Below are positions 51,178-60,295 of a DNA stretch of 64,000 bases, piece by piece. The stretch lies in assembly GCA_020639215.1 (NCBI GenBank), contig JACKHA010000011.1, positions 1-64,000 of the forward strand, read 5' to 3'. Origin of the DNA: Phycisphaeraceae bacterium. Lineage in GTDB: Bacteria > Planctomycetota > Phycisphaerae > Phycisphaerales > UBA1924. Within the stretch, counting starts at the first letter, position 1. Each line of letters opens with the position of its first letter. The translations under genes were made by a program, and so were the position numbers. Under the pieces are notes generated by a model. That model saw only the letters and a list, made by a program, of their open reading frames with translations. It was not told where the DNA came from and ran no database searches.

Positions 51178-52878
51178 TCACGGCGTCCCCGCCGGCGCCG
51201 CCTCGGTCGGAGCCGCCGGCTCCTCCGCCGCAGATCCGCCGCTCCCCGCCGGCTCCAGGTCCGCGTCGATCAGCCACCGCTCCACGTTCCGCCCCGTGAT
51301 CCGCAGGCGGCTCACCTCACGCCCCTGGGCGTCCACCACCACAACATGCCCGCCCAGCAAGTCCAGGTCATCCGCCCACAGGTCACGCTCGGCCCGCCCG
51401 TCCTCGCCCGCCACGCCCGTGAGCGTCTCGATCCGCCGATCGATCCGCACGATCTCGCGGATCAGCCGGTCCCGCAGGGCCTGTACACCGACCAGTTCCT
51501 CCGCCGCGACCTCGTCGCCCATCGGCGGGTTCCCGCCGACCGCCTCCCAGCGACCCGAGTCCTGGCGCAGGCAAACCGCCCGGTGAGCCGCCGCCAACTG
51601 CGGGTCCGCCAGCCGCTCCACGACCCACGCCGGGTTCTCCCATTCCCCTTCATCCTCCGACTGCCCGCGGATCACCTCCAGTTCGCGCCGGACCTCGAAC
51701 AGCGCCCCCACCTGCTCGTCGGTCATCGGCACGAAGAACCCGTCCGACGGGTCCACGCCCCACACCGCCGAGTCGTCGTGACGCTGGATCGAACGCCCCG
51801 TCGGCAGGTAGTACCCCTGCTGGGTCAGCCGGATCTGGGCCCCGCCGCCCGATCGCAGCGGCTGCACCGTCTGCACGCTCCCCTTGCCGAACGAGCGTGT
51901 GCCGAGCACCACCGCCCGCCCGTTCTCCACCAGCGCCCCCGCCAGCACCTCGCTCGCGCTCGCGCTCGACTCGTTGAGCATCACCACCATCGGGAAGTCC
52001 GCCAGCGTCCCCTGGCGATGGGCCCGGGCCACCTCCTCCGGGAACGCCCGCCCGCGTGTCGAGACGATCACGCCCTCCTCGATCAGCAGGTCCGCCATCA
52101 CGATCGCCTCCTGCAGCACCCCGCCCGGGTTCCACCGCAGGTCCAGGATCAGCCCCTTGAGCCCGCCGTCCTGCACGCCCGACTGCACCAGCGCGTCGTA
52201 CACCTCCCGCGCACACCCCGGCGTGAACTGCGTCAGCCGCACGTACGCGATGCCCCGCTGCGGGTCGAGCATGAAGTCCCACCCCGAGCCGTCCTCTCCC
52301 TCGCGATGCACGCCCTTGACCGCCAGCGTCTTGATGTGGTCCCGGATGATCGTGATCTCCAGGCGCTCGCGATCCCGCTCGACCGTCAGCGCCACCGGCG
52401 TGCCCGCCTCGCCCGTGAGCCGGTCGATGCACTGATCGATCGACAGCCCGAACGTGGACTCCCCATCGATCGAAACCACACGGTCGCCCGCCATCAGCCC
52501 CGACCGGAACGCCGGCGTGTCCTCCAGCGGCGAAACGATCATCAGCCACCCGTCCGCCTGGTCGATCTGCGCCCCGATCCCGACGTACTCGCCCAGGATC
52601 TCCTTGTCGAAGTCGTCCGAGTTGGCCGGCGGGATGTACTCCGAGTACGGATCGCCCAGCGCCTCGACCATCCCGCGAATCGCCGCCTGCTGCACCGCCT
52701 CCTGGTCCACCTCGCGCACGAACGTGTCGTCGATCAGGCGCTTGACCTCGATGATCGGGTCGAAGAACGCGTAGTCGCTGCTCGAGCGCGTGAACAGCGC
52801 CGCCGCCGACCCCGTCACCGCCACCCCGAGCACCGCCAGCAGCGCCACGTCGAAAGCCACTCGCCCGCGTTGGAACAC
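51178..52878 (-). CDS. S41-family C-terminal processing protease
   Basis: 566 residues from GTG at 52878, preceded by GAGGAGG. An N-terminal membrane helix (ALLAVLGVAVTGSAAALFT) anchors it in the periplasm. A PDZ domain (GIGAQIDQADGWLMIVSPLEDTPAFRSGLMAGDRVVSIDGES) precedes the catalytic core: GLILDLRWNPGGVLQEAI, nucleophile Ser in MLNESSASASEVLAGAL and Lys in GTRSFGKGSVQTVQPL. It trims exported proteins at their C-termini. The C-terminal 150 residues form a variable tail. TATCAT about 50 nt upstream could be its -10. Confidence 0.92.
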   Translation of the reverse strand: MFQRGRVAFDVALLAVLGVAVTGSAAALFTRSSSDYAFFDPIIEVKRLIDDTFVREVDQEAVQQAAIRGMVEALGDPYSEYIPPANSDDFDKEILGEYVGIGAQIDQADGWLMIVSPLEDTPAFRSGLMAGDRVVSIDGESTFGLSIDQCIDRLTGEAGTPVALTVERDRERLEITIIRDHIKTLAVKGVHREGEDGSGWDFMLDPQRGIAYVRLTQFTPGCAREVYDALVQSGVQDGGLKGLILDLRWNPGGVLQEAIVMADLLIEEGVIVSTRGRAFPEEVARAHRQGTLADFPMVVMLNESSASASEVLAGALVENGRAVVLGTRSFGKGSVQTVQPLRSGGGAQIRLTQQGYYLPTGRSIQRHDDSAVWGVDPSDGFFVPMTDEQVGALFEVRRELEVIRGQSEDEGEWENPAWVVERLADPQLAAAHRAVCLRQDSGRWEAVGGNPPMGDEVAAEELVGVQALRDRLIREIVRIDRRIETLTGVAGEDGRAERDLWADDLDLLGGHVVVVDAQGREVSRLRITGRNVERWLIDADLEPAGSGGSAAEEPAAPTEAAPAGTP

Positions 52879-53097
52879 AGAAACCTCCTCGCCAAGACCG
52901 ACCCAACCCCGCCCAATCAACTTGTCCTACGCGATGATACGGGCAGGGTTCACCCCCGGATGCTCCCCCGCTCGGCATCGGTTCGGCATTCAGCCGCGCC
53001 GCCGCCCCGATCCCCGCACCCGTACCGCTACCATCGGTCAGCGCTCGCGCAGAGGCTCCAACCGCCCGAATCCACCCACCCACACAGGGGACCACCC

Positions 53098-54543
53098 TTG
53101 CCCGCCACCACCCGCACCGAATCCGACACAATGGGCGCCATGCAGGTCCCCGCCGACGCCCTCTACGGCGCTTCCACCGCACGCGCCGTGCTCAACTTCC
53201 CCATCTCGGGCCGCGGCCTGCCCCGCGACATGGTCCACGCCTACGCCCTCATCAAGTCCGCCGCCGCCAAGACCAACGCCGGACTCAACCTCCTCGACCC
53301 CGCCCGCGCCGACGCCATCCAGGCCGCCTGCCGCACCATCATCGAGTCCATCGCCGACCCCGCCTGGCTCGCCACCCACTTCCCCGTCGACACCTTCCAG
53401 ACCGGCTCCGGCACCTCCACCAACATGAACGCCAACGAGGTCATCGCCAACCTCGTCTGCAAGGCCAAGGGCAAGCCCCTCGGCTCCTCCAAGGACCCCG
53501 CCTACATCGAGTCCGGCGGCGTCCACACCAACGACCACGTCAACATGGGCCAGTCGTCCAACGACACCTTCCCCACGGCCATGCACGTCGCCGCCGCCGT
53601 CGCCATCAAACGAGACCTCATCCCCGCCCTCGAAAAGGTCGCCAAGTCCCTCGCAGACAAGGCGACCGCTTGGGACACCATCGTCAAGATCGGTCGCACC
53701 CACCTCCAGGACGCCACGCCCATCCGCCTCGGCCAGGAGTTCTCAGGCTTCGCCGCCCAGATGACCCACGCCCAGAACCGCCTCCACCGCGCCCTGCACG
53801 TGTTGGGTGGCCTGGCCCTCGGCGGCACCGCCGTCGGCACCGGCATCAACACCCACAAGCAGTTCGGCCAGCGCGTCGCCGCCGAACTCATGCAGGCCAC
53901 AGGCGTCCACTTCCGCGAGGCCGCGAACCACTTCGAGGCCCAGCACGCAAAGGACGGCTACGTCGAGGCCCACGGCATCCTCAAGACCATCGCCGTCAGC
54001 CTCTCCAAGGTCGCCAGCGACATCCGCCTCATGGGCTGCGGCCCGCGCTGCGGCATCGGCGAACTGAAGATCCCCGCCGTCCAGCCCGGCTCCTCCATCA
54101 TGCCCGGCAAGGTCAACCCCGTGATCTGCGAGGCCGTCATGATGGTCTGCTGCCAGGTCATCGGCAACGACACCACCCTCACCACCGCCAGCCTCGGCGG
54201 CATCGGCGGCCTGCTCGACCTCCACGTCGCCATGCCCGTCATGGCCGTCGCCATGCTCGACTCGATCCACCTGCTCAGCCGCGCCTGCCACGTCATGACC
54301 GACCAGATGCTCGCGGGCCTCGAGCCGGACAAGGACCGCTGCGCCGCACTGATCGAGGGCTCGCTGGCCATGTGCACCAGCCTCGTCCCGGCCATCGGCT
54401 ACGACAAGTCCGCCGCCCTGGCCAAGCAGGCGTACAAGGAAGGCAAGACCGTCCGCCAGCTCGCCATCGAGCAGGGTGTGCTGGCCAAGGACCAGCTCGA
54501 CAAGCTCCTCGACCCGTGGTCGATGACAAGGCCGGCCGAGTGA
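53098..54543 (+). CDS. fumC: Class II fumarate hydratase
   Basis: 481 residues from TTG at 53098 (GGGG upstream), giving PATTRTESDTMGAMQVPADALYG, which matches the usual fumarase beginning; ATG starts further in would cut it. It converts fumarate to malate in the citric acid cycle. Signatures: TGSGTSTNMNANEVIAN, VHTNDHVNMGQSSNDTFPTAMHVA, and GSSIMPGKVNPVICEAV with the mobile-loop Ser. Length is that of FumC. Confidence 0.94.
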   Translation: MPATTRTESDTMGAMQVPADALYGASTARAVLNFPISGRGLPRDMVHAYALIKSAAAKTNAGLNLLDPARADAIQAACRTIIESIADPAWLATHFPVDTFQTGSGTSTNMNANEVIANLVCKAKGKPLGSSKDPAYIESGGVHTNDHVNMGQSSNDTFPTAMHVAAAVAIKRDLIPALEKVAKSLADKATAWDTIVKIGRTHLQDATPIRLGQEFSGFAAQMTHAQNRLHRALHVLGGLALGGTAVGTGINTHKQFGQRVAAELMQATGVHFREAANHFEAQHAKDGYVEAHGILKTIAVSLSKVASDIRLMGCGPRCGIGELKIPAVQPGSSIMPGKVNPVICEAVMMVCCQVIGNDTTLTTASLGGIGGLLDLHVAMPVMAVAMLDSIHLLSRACHVMTDQMLAGLEPDKDRCAALIEGSLAMCTSLVPAIGYDKSAALAKQAYKEGKTVRQLAIEQGVLAKDQLDKLLDPWSMTRPAE

Positions 54544-54700
54544 GCCCCGCCCGCCCGCGGTCCGAACCCCCCGCCAACCCAAGGCCTTGCCCACCCGCCC
54601 CGATCGGGTAGGCTGGTCCGCCCGTTCGAACACCCCACCTCCGCCGGGCCACGCCCGACCCACGCCCAAACCACGCCCAATCGAGGCCAAGGCACAGCGC

Positions 54701-56824
54701 ATGAGCACGAACCCGCCCCCGATGCCCCCGACCGTCCACGATGCGCCGATCAACCCGACGCTACCCAACACCTTCCTCGGGCACCCGCGAGGCCTGTTCC
54801 TGCTCTTCTTCGTCGAGATGTGGGAGCGATTCTCCTACTACGGCATGCGCACCCTGCTCGTGCTCTACCTCACCAGCGTCCTGGGCATCCACCAGGTCCA
54901 GCAGGGCCTCTACCAGGGCGAGTTCCGGTTCACCCACACCCGCGCCGCCGCGCCCTCCGACACCGCCGACCCCGCCGACGGGGCAACGCCGAAACGCCAG
55001 ACCGTCGGCTCCGTCGCCTGGCCCACCTACGTCGCCATCGACACCGCATTGCCCGACGCGCTCGGTGCGTTCGGACGCACCGGCGAATCCCCGATCCAGG
55101 TCACCCGCCTCGTGCCGCGCGACACCACCAGCGCCGACGGACAGACCACAACCCAGTGGACCCCAGCGTCCGACCCGCTTGCCGCCATCACCGTCGCCGG
55201 CGAGCACGGCAACCGCGACTCGTTCACCCCCGACGAGCGCGAGTTCCGGTTCCAGATCACAAACCCCTCCGACCAGCCCGTCACCGTCGACATCGAGGCC
55301 GTCCAGGGCGAGGGCGTCACGCCCATGTTCGCCGTCAACGGCTCGGCCTCACGCAGCGCCGTCGAGGTCAAGCCCGACGCCGAGCGCGCCGAGGGCGAGG
55401 CTCCGACCACCGTCGTCATCCGCGTCAACTCCCACGACAGCGGACGCTCCTGGGCCGACGCCGGCGCCACAAACCTCGCCGGCTGGTACACGGGCCTGGC
55501 CTACCTCCTGCCCATCATCGGCGGCCTCATCGCCGACCGCTTCATCGGCACCCACCGCTCCATGGTCACAGGCGGCATCATCATCGCCCTCGGGCACATC
55601 GCCCTGGCCCTCTCCGGCATGGGCGACCTGGCGTACAACGACCTGGGCATGGTCGGCTTCGTCTTCGGCCTGGCCCTGATCATCATCGGCACCGGGCACT
55701 TCAAGCCCACCGTCTCGGTCATGGTCGGCCAGATGTACGCACCCGACGACCCCCGACGCGACGGCGCATTCTCCATCTTCTACATGGGCATCAACGTCGG
55801 CGCCTTCCTCCAGGGCATCATCGTCGGCGTCCTCGGCGAGACCGTCGGCTGGCACTACGGCTTCGGCGCCGCCGCCGTCGGCATGATCATGGGCCTGGCC
55901 GCCTACATGGCCCTGCGCTCGAAGATCATGCCCGGCATCGGCGAGCCCCCCGAAGGCTCCACCTTCCCCGCATGGGTGTTCCTGCCCGGCGGCATCGCCC
56001 TGGCCGCCATCGCCGCCGCCGCGTACCAGTTCAACGTCCTCAACGCCATCGACTGGTTCATCAGCCTCCAGCCCGTCACCTGGGCCATCGGCATCGCCGC
56101 CGTCGCCTGGATGGTCTGGTTCTCCATCACCCAGCCCCGCGAAGACCGCGGCCCCGTCGCCTCCATCTTCCTCTTCACACTCTTCAACGCCCTGTTCTGG
56201 CTCGGCTTCGAGCAGGCCTCCACCAGCATCAACCTCTTCACCGACCGCGACACCGACCGCAGCTTCTTCGGCCTCTTCGAGGTGCCCACCACCGTCTTCC
56301 AGTCCATCAACCCCTTCTTCATCGTCACCCTCGCCCCGCTCTTCGGCCTCATGTGGCTCTGGCTCGGAAAACGCAAGATGAACCCCAGCCAGCCCGTCAA
56401 GATCGGCCTGGGCCTCGTCCTGCTCGGCTTCGGCTACCTCTTCATGACCTGGGCCGGCCTGGCCGCCGGCGACGGCGGCGCCAAGGCCACCATGTGGCTC
56501 GTCGTGGCCACCTACTTCTGGCACACCGTCGGCGAACTCTTCCTCTCGCCCACCGGCCTCTCCTACGTCACCAAGGCTGCCCCCAAGAAGTACGTCAGCC
56601 TCCTCATGGGCGTGTTCTTCCTGTCCTCCTTCGTCGCAAACCTCATGGGCGGCAAGGTCGCCGGCCTGGTCAACAAGGTCCAGTCGGGCGAGATCGAGAC
56701 CCCCTGGGACTTCGGCGGCAAGGCCGACTTCTTCTTCGCCTTCGTCGCCGCCTCCATCGGCGTCGGCCTGCTCGTGCTGATCTTCTCACCGCTGCTCAAG
56801 AAACTCACCGGCGGCCGCGGCTGA
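54701..56824 (+). CDS. POT/PTR2-family peptide transporter with large periplasmic insertion
   Basis: 707 residues; the ATG at 54701 is preceded by a weak AAGG. FFVEMWERFSYYGMRTLLVLYLTSVLG is the family's first helix with the E-x-x-E-R-like motif. LAYLLPIIGGLIADRFIGTHRSMVTGGIII, FKPTVSVMVGQMYAPDDPRRDGAFSIFYMGINVGAFLQG, and VGELFLSPTGLSYVTKAAPKKYVSLLMG follow. It should import di- or tripeptides with protons. Between helices 1 and 2 (about residues 70-255) lies a hydrophilic insert of some 170-185 residues with beta-sandwich-like stretches (EREFRFQITNPSDQPVTVDIEAVQGEGV, TTVVIRVNSHDSG). Most family members have a short loop there. Confidence 0.9.
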   Translation: MSTNPPPMPPTVHDAPINPTLPNTFLGHPRGLFLLFFVEMWERFSYYGMRTLLVLYLTSVLGIHQVQQGLYQGEFRFTHTRAAAPSDTADPADGATPKRQTVGSVAWPTYVAIDTALPDALGAFGRTGESPIQVTRLVPRDTTSADGQTTTQWTPASDPLAAITVAGEHGNRDSFTPDEREFRFQITNPSDQPVTVDIEAVQGEGVTPMFAVNGSASRSAVEVKPDAERAEGEAPTTVVIRVNSHDSGRSWADAGATNLAGWYTGLAYLLPIIGGLIADRFIGTHRSMVTGGIIIALGHIALALSGMGDLAYNDLGMVGFVFGLALIIIGTGHFKPTVSVMVGQMYAPDDPRRDGAFSIFYMGINVGAFLQGIIVGVLGETVGWHYGFGAAAVGMIMGLAAYMALRSKIMPGIGEPPEGSTFPAWVFLPGGIALAAIAAAAYQFNVLNAIDWFISLQPVTWAIGIAAVAWMVWFSITQPREDRGPVASIFLFTLFNALFWLGFEQASTSINLFTDRDTDRSFFGLFEVPTTVFQSINPFFIVTLAPLFGLMWLWLGKRKMNPSQPVKIGLGLVLLGFGYLFMTWAGLAAGDGGAKATMWLVVATYFWHTVGELFLSPTGLSYVTKAAPKKYVSLLMGVFFLSSFVANLMGGKVAGLVNKVQSGEIETPWDFGGKADFFFAFVAASIGVGLLVLIFSPLLKKLTGGRG

Positions 56825-56849
56825 CCCGCTCGGACATCGAAGCCCAACC

Positions 56850-56877
56850 ACGAGCCGCGCGGCGCAAGCCCGCGGTT
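56850..56877 (+). repeat. REP-like element, third copy
   Basis: 28 nt identical to the element at 43957-43985, lying 25 nt after the transporter stop in a convergent gap. Confidence 0.85.
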
Positions 56878-56902
56878 CGTTGCGCGCGCCCGGCCCAGCC
56901 CC

Positions 56903-58477
56903 TCACGGCCCCGCCGTCTCCCCACCCCCAACCCCGCCCCCGACCACAGCCAGAATCGAATCCCCCGCGACCATGCTCAGCACCGTGATCACCACGATCC
57001 CGATCAGGTTCAGCCCGATCCCAGCCTTGCCCATCTCGCGGATCGTCACACGCCCCGAGCCGAACACGATCGCGTTCGGCGGCGTCGCCACCGGCAGCAT
57101 GAACGCCATGCTCGCCGCCACCGCCGCAGGCACGATCAGGCGCATCGCGTCCACGCCCTCCATCGCCGCCGCCGCCGCCACCAGGATCGGCAGCAGCGTC
57201 GTCGTCACCGCCGTGTTGCTCGTCAGCTCCGTCAGGAAGATCACGACCGTCGTGATGATCAGCACCATCAGCCAGATCGGCATCCCCTCGAGCCCCTGGA
57301 ACATCCGCCCGATGTACGCGTCCACCCCGTTGGCCGAGATCGCCGCCGCCAGGCTCAGCCCGCCGCCGAACAGCAAGAGCGTGCCCCACGGCAGCCGCTC
57401 GGCCGTCCGCCAGTCCATCGCGAACGTCCGCTCACCCGGCCTCACCGGGATCAGGAACAGCGCCAGCGCCGCCATGATCGCGATCGACGAGTCGTTCAGC
57501 CCCATCAGCACGAGCCACCCGTGCTCCTGCCCGAGCCCGTTCAGTACCGGCTTGAACACCCACAGCAGCACCGTGCACACGAACACGCACAGCACCACCC
57601 ACTCGCCCCGACGCACCGCCCCAAGCGCCTTCAGCTCCCCCTTGATCAGCGCCTTGCCCCCCGGGATCTCCTTCAGCCGCACCGGCTGGCTCACGAACAC
57701 CATGTACACCCACGCCAGCGGCAGCATCACCGCCACAAGCGGCACCCCCAGCAGCATCCACTGTGCGAAACCGATCTCCTTGCCCACCATGTCCGCCGCA
57801 ACCTGCCGCATGATCGCGTTCGGCGCCGTCCCGATCAGCGTCGCCACCCCCCCGATCGAAGACGCGTACGCGATCCCCAGCAGCAGCGTTGAGTCGAAGT
57901 TCGGATCGGGCGACCGCAGCTGATCGCTCGGCGTCCCCTCCGGCGCGTGCCGCATCGCCACCAGCGTGATCACGCTCAGCGCGATCGGCAGCATCATGAT
58001 CGTCGTCGCCGTGTTGCTCACCCACATGCTCATCACCGCGCTGGCCAGCATGAACCCGCCGATCAGCCGGCGCGGCCCCGTCCCCACCAGCCGCACCGTC
58101 AAGAGCGCGATCCGCTTGTGCAGCCCCCAACGCTCCAGCCCCAGCCCCAGGATGAACCCCCCCAGGAACAGAAAGATCACGTCGCTCGCGTACGGCGCCG
58201 CCGACGCCCGGATCGACAAGCACCCGCACAGCGGGAACGCCACCAGCGGCACCAGCGACGTGGCCGACAGCGGGATCGCCTCGCTCAGCCACCACACCGC
58301 CATCAGCACCCCGATCGCCGCCGTCGCACGCCCCGCCTGCGTCAGCCCCGACACCACCGCCCCGCCCTCATCCAGCGTCGCCCCCGGCAGCAGCACATAC
58401 GCCACCACCGCCAGCACCGGCCCCAGCCCGAGCCCGGCCCACGAGACAACACCCGCAACATCCTGTTTCCCTGCCAT
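56903..58477 (-). CDS. SLC13/DASS-family anion transporter
   Basis: 524 residues and 12 or so membrane segments. Two signature hairpins, VMSMWVSNTATTIMMLPIAL and FLTELTSNTAVTTTLLPILV, contain the SNT motifs that bind sodium and substrate. LIGTAPNAIMRQVA and LPVATPPNAIVFGSG are also typical. It probably imports dicarboxylates or sulfate with sodium. TAGTCT ends 9 nt before the ATG at 58477; there is no ribosome site. It is convergent with the POT transporter. Confidence 0.92.
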   Translation of the reverse strand: MAGKQDVAGVVSWAGLGLGPVLAVVAYVLLPGATLDEGGAVVSGLTQAGRATAAIGVLMAVWWLSEAIPLSATSLVPLVAFPLCGCLSIRASAAPYASDVIFLFLGGFILGLGLERWGLHKRIALLTVRLVGTGPRRLIGGFMLASAVMSMWVSNTATTIMMLPIALSVITLVAMRHAPEGTPSDQLRSPDPNFDSTLLLGIAYASSIGGVATLIGTAPNAIMRQVAADMVGKEIGFAQWMLLGVPLVAVMLPLAWVYMVFVSQPVRLKEIPGGKALIKGELKALGAVRRGEWVVLCVFVCTVLLWVFKPVLNGLGQEHGWLVLMGLNDSSIAIMAALALFLIPVRPGERTFAMDWRTAERLPWGTLLLFGGGLSLAAAISANGVDAYIGRMFQGLEGMPIWLMVLIITTVVIFLTELTSNTAVTTTLLPILVAAAAAMEGVDAMRLIVPAAVAASMAFMLPVATPPNAIVFGSGRVTIREMGKAGIGLNLIGIVVITVLSMVAGDSILAVVGGGVGGGETAGP

Positions 58478-58500
58478 GGCGGGCAGAGACTACCACATCG

Positions 58501-58563
58501 CTCCCCTCCCCCGCGTGCGGGGGAGCTGTCAGACGAGGCTCGGCGAGTCTGACGAAGGGGGTA
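58501..58563 (+). repeat. Dispersed double-hairpin repeat, copy 2
   Basis: CCCCTCCCCCGCGTGCGGGG-type hairpin followed by TCAGAC...GTCTGA hairpin and AGGGGG. Related copies are at 28499, 59171 and 63140. Confidence 0.8.
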
Positions 58564-58573
58564 GTCCTTGTCG

Positions 58574-58626
58574 CACAGGCTTTCAACCTGTGTCGGCGCT
58601 GAGGTGGCACAGGTTTGCAGCCTGTG
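58574..58626 (+). repeat. Two CACAGG-CCTGTG hairpin repeats
   Basis: CACAGG (58574-58579) pairs with CCTGTG (58587-58592), and again CACAGG (58608-58613) with CCTGTG (58621-58626). The unit spacing is 34 nt. Confidence 0.75.
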
Positions 58627-58709
58627 TCGCCAGCGCAGACGCCGAGTGCTTCGCACCCGTTGCACACCGCCCCAACCCCACCCACGCCTATCCTCGAACG
58701 GAGGTCCAC

Positions 58710-59150
58710 ATGGCCGTCGTCCTGCGGGGTCGCACAGGCGACTTCGTCTTCAACAACAGAGGATGGGTCCAGATCCTCACCCTCGCCTACCAGCGCGGCT
58801 GGCGTCCCGTCGGCACCGTCGAACCCGCCCACTGGTCCAGCGTCCCCCCCGAGCGCCGCCCCTCCGAGTGGCCCGCCGCCGACTACTGCAACGGCAAAGG
58901 CCAGCGCGTCCACCCCAAAGACGCCCGCGCGCTGGCCGACGCCCTCGCCGCCGTCGTCGACGACCTGCCCGACCACGACCCGCTCGAAAACGACATCGCC
59001 CACACGCTCGACGTGCCCGGCTACCCCGCCCTCCGCACACGACGCTCCGATCGACGCCTCAACCCCTACGAGTTCTTCGGCGGCCCCAACAAAGATGGCT
59101 TCAAGGCCTTCATCGACTTCGCCCGCACCGGCGGATTCGCCGTCTGGTGA
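58710..59150 (+). CDS. Unrecognised small protein
   Basis: 146 residues. ATG at 58710 has GGAGGT 4 nt upstream, so it is very likely translated. It is soluble with no signal. Visible parts are FVFNNRGWVQILTLAYQRGWRPVGTVEPAHW, ADYCNGKGQRVHPKDARALADALAAVVDDLPDHD and NPYEFFGGPNKDGFKAFIDFARTGGFAVW. The pattern of Trp/Gly turns and an alpha-helix after KDARALADAL suggests a compact domain. I know no family; repeats on both sides make it an island. Confidence 0.65.
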   Translation: MAVVLRGRTGDFVFNNRGWVQILTLAYQRGWRPVGTVEPAHWSSVPPERRPSEWPAADYCNGKGQRVHPKDARALADALAAVVDDLPDHDPLENDIAHTLDVPGYPALRTRRSDRRLNPYEFFGGPNKDGFKAFIDFARTGGFAVW

Positions 59151-59170
59151 ATCGCCGACGACGCCGCTCG

Positions 59171-59290
59171 CGCCCCTCCCCCGCGTCGCGGGGGAGGTGT
59201 CAGGCGAGGCCCTGCGAGCATGACGGAGGGGGCGGACTTCCCCTCGCCCGCGTCCTCTCTCTCTTCTCTTCTCTCTGCTCTCTGCTCCCG
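59171..59290 (+). repeat. Dispersed double-hairpin repeat, copy 3, and pyrimidine tract
   Basis: The repeat (59171-59234) has the CCTCCCCCGCG/CGCGGGGGAGG hairpin. It is followed at 59246-59276 by a C/T-only run like the one before metF. Confidence 0.75.
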
Positions 59291-59300
59291 CGACACCAGT

Positions 59301-60212
59301 TCACCCGACAGCGCGCCCCACCACCATCCGGCGCTCCACCCCAACCCGCGCCGCCAACACCGCCAGCGCCCCCGCCTCCACCCCAACCCGATACGCCATG
59401 TCGAGGTGCAACGCCTCGCCATCAACCTGCGCCAGCCCGCCCGGCGCATCCACCTCGATCTCCCGCCCCCGCACGATCCGCACCCCCGGCAGATGTCCCA
59501 GCCGCCCGATCCGCGCCCATGCCGCCGCCCGGATGACCCCGTTGATCCCCTCCGCCGGCACGAACACCAGGTCCAGCAGCCCGTCCCGCGGGTCCGCGTG
59601 CCGCGCCGGGTCCACGCCAAACGCGTAGTGCCGCTGGTTCGCGACGATCACCGCCCCCACCTCGCCGTCAACGACCAGCCGCCCATCGACCCGCGCTGTC
59701 ACCGCCGCCAGCCGCGGGTCCGAGACCTCCTCGCCCACCGGCTCCAGGTACGCCAGGTGCCCCGCCGCCGAACGCCCGTGCCGCTCCATCCGGTGGATCA
59801 CCGAAGCGTCCGGCCCCACGCTCAGCATGATCGCAAACCGCCGCGCCTCCCCGCCCGCGCCCCGCACCACCCCCACATCGATCCGGTCGATCGACCACCG
59901 CCCGATCGCCCGCAGCAGGTCCCCGGGCTCGCGCGTCATCCCGAACTCGCGCGCAAACAGGTTCTCGTTCCCCAGCGGCACGTGGTACACCGCCGCGCCC
60001 AGCGCGATCGCGTCGTCGATCGCGTGCAGCACCGTCCCGTCCCCGCCGACCAGCACCAGCAACTCCGGCGTGTGCCCGTTCGCCGCCGCCGAGCCCACCG
60101 CCCGCAACCGCGCCGCGATCCCCGCCTCCACCAGCGCCCGCGCGAACCGCGCCGCCGCTCTCTCGGCCTTGCCACGCCCCGAACCCCGGTTGTACACCAC
60201 ATCAACGTGCAA
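59301..60212 (-). CDS. Diacylglycerol/sphingosine kinase-family protein
   Basis: 303 residues from TTG at 60212, 6 nt after TATCGT and without ribosome site. VVYNRGSGRGKAERAAARF begins the catalytic domain, LLVLVGGDGTVLHAIDDAI is the GGDGT nucleotide-binding loop, and VPLGNENLFAREFG follows. The C-terminal beta domain closes with GLAQVDGEALHLDMAYRVGVEAGAL. It likely phosphorylates a membrane lipid such as diacylglycerol. It is divergent from the histidine kinase gene with about 80 bp between. Confidence 0.9.
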   Translation of the reverse strand: MHVDVVYNRGSGRGKAERAAARFARALVEAGIAARLRAVGSAAANGHTPELLVLVGGDGTVLHAIDDAIALGAAVYHVPLGNENLFAREFGMTREPGDLLRAIGRWSIDRIDVGVVRGAGGEARRFAIMLSVGPDASVIHRMERHGRSAAGHLAYLEPVGEEVSDPRLAAVTARVDGRLVVDGEVGAVIVANQRHYAFGVDPARHADPRDGLLDLVFVPAEGINGVIRAAAWARIGRLGHLPGVRIVRGREIEVDAPGGLAQVDGEALHLDMAYRVGVEAGALAVLAARVGVERRMVVGRAVG

Positions 60213-60295
60213 GGGGACACGATAGCAACCGGCGTCACCACACGACCCGCTCGCCGGAACCGAGACGCCCCATCAGCCCCGTACACTCACACCCA

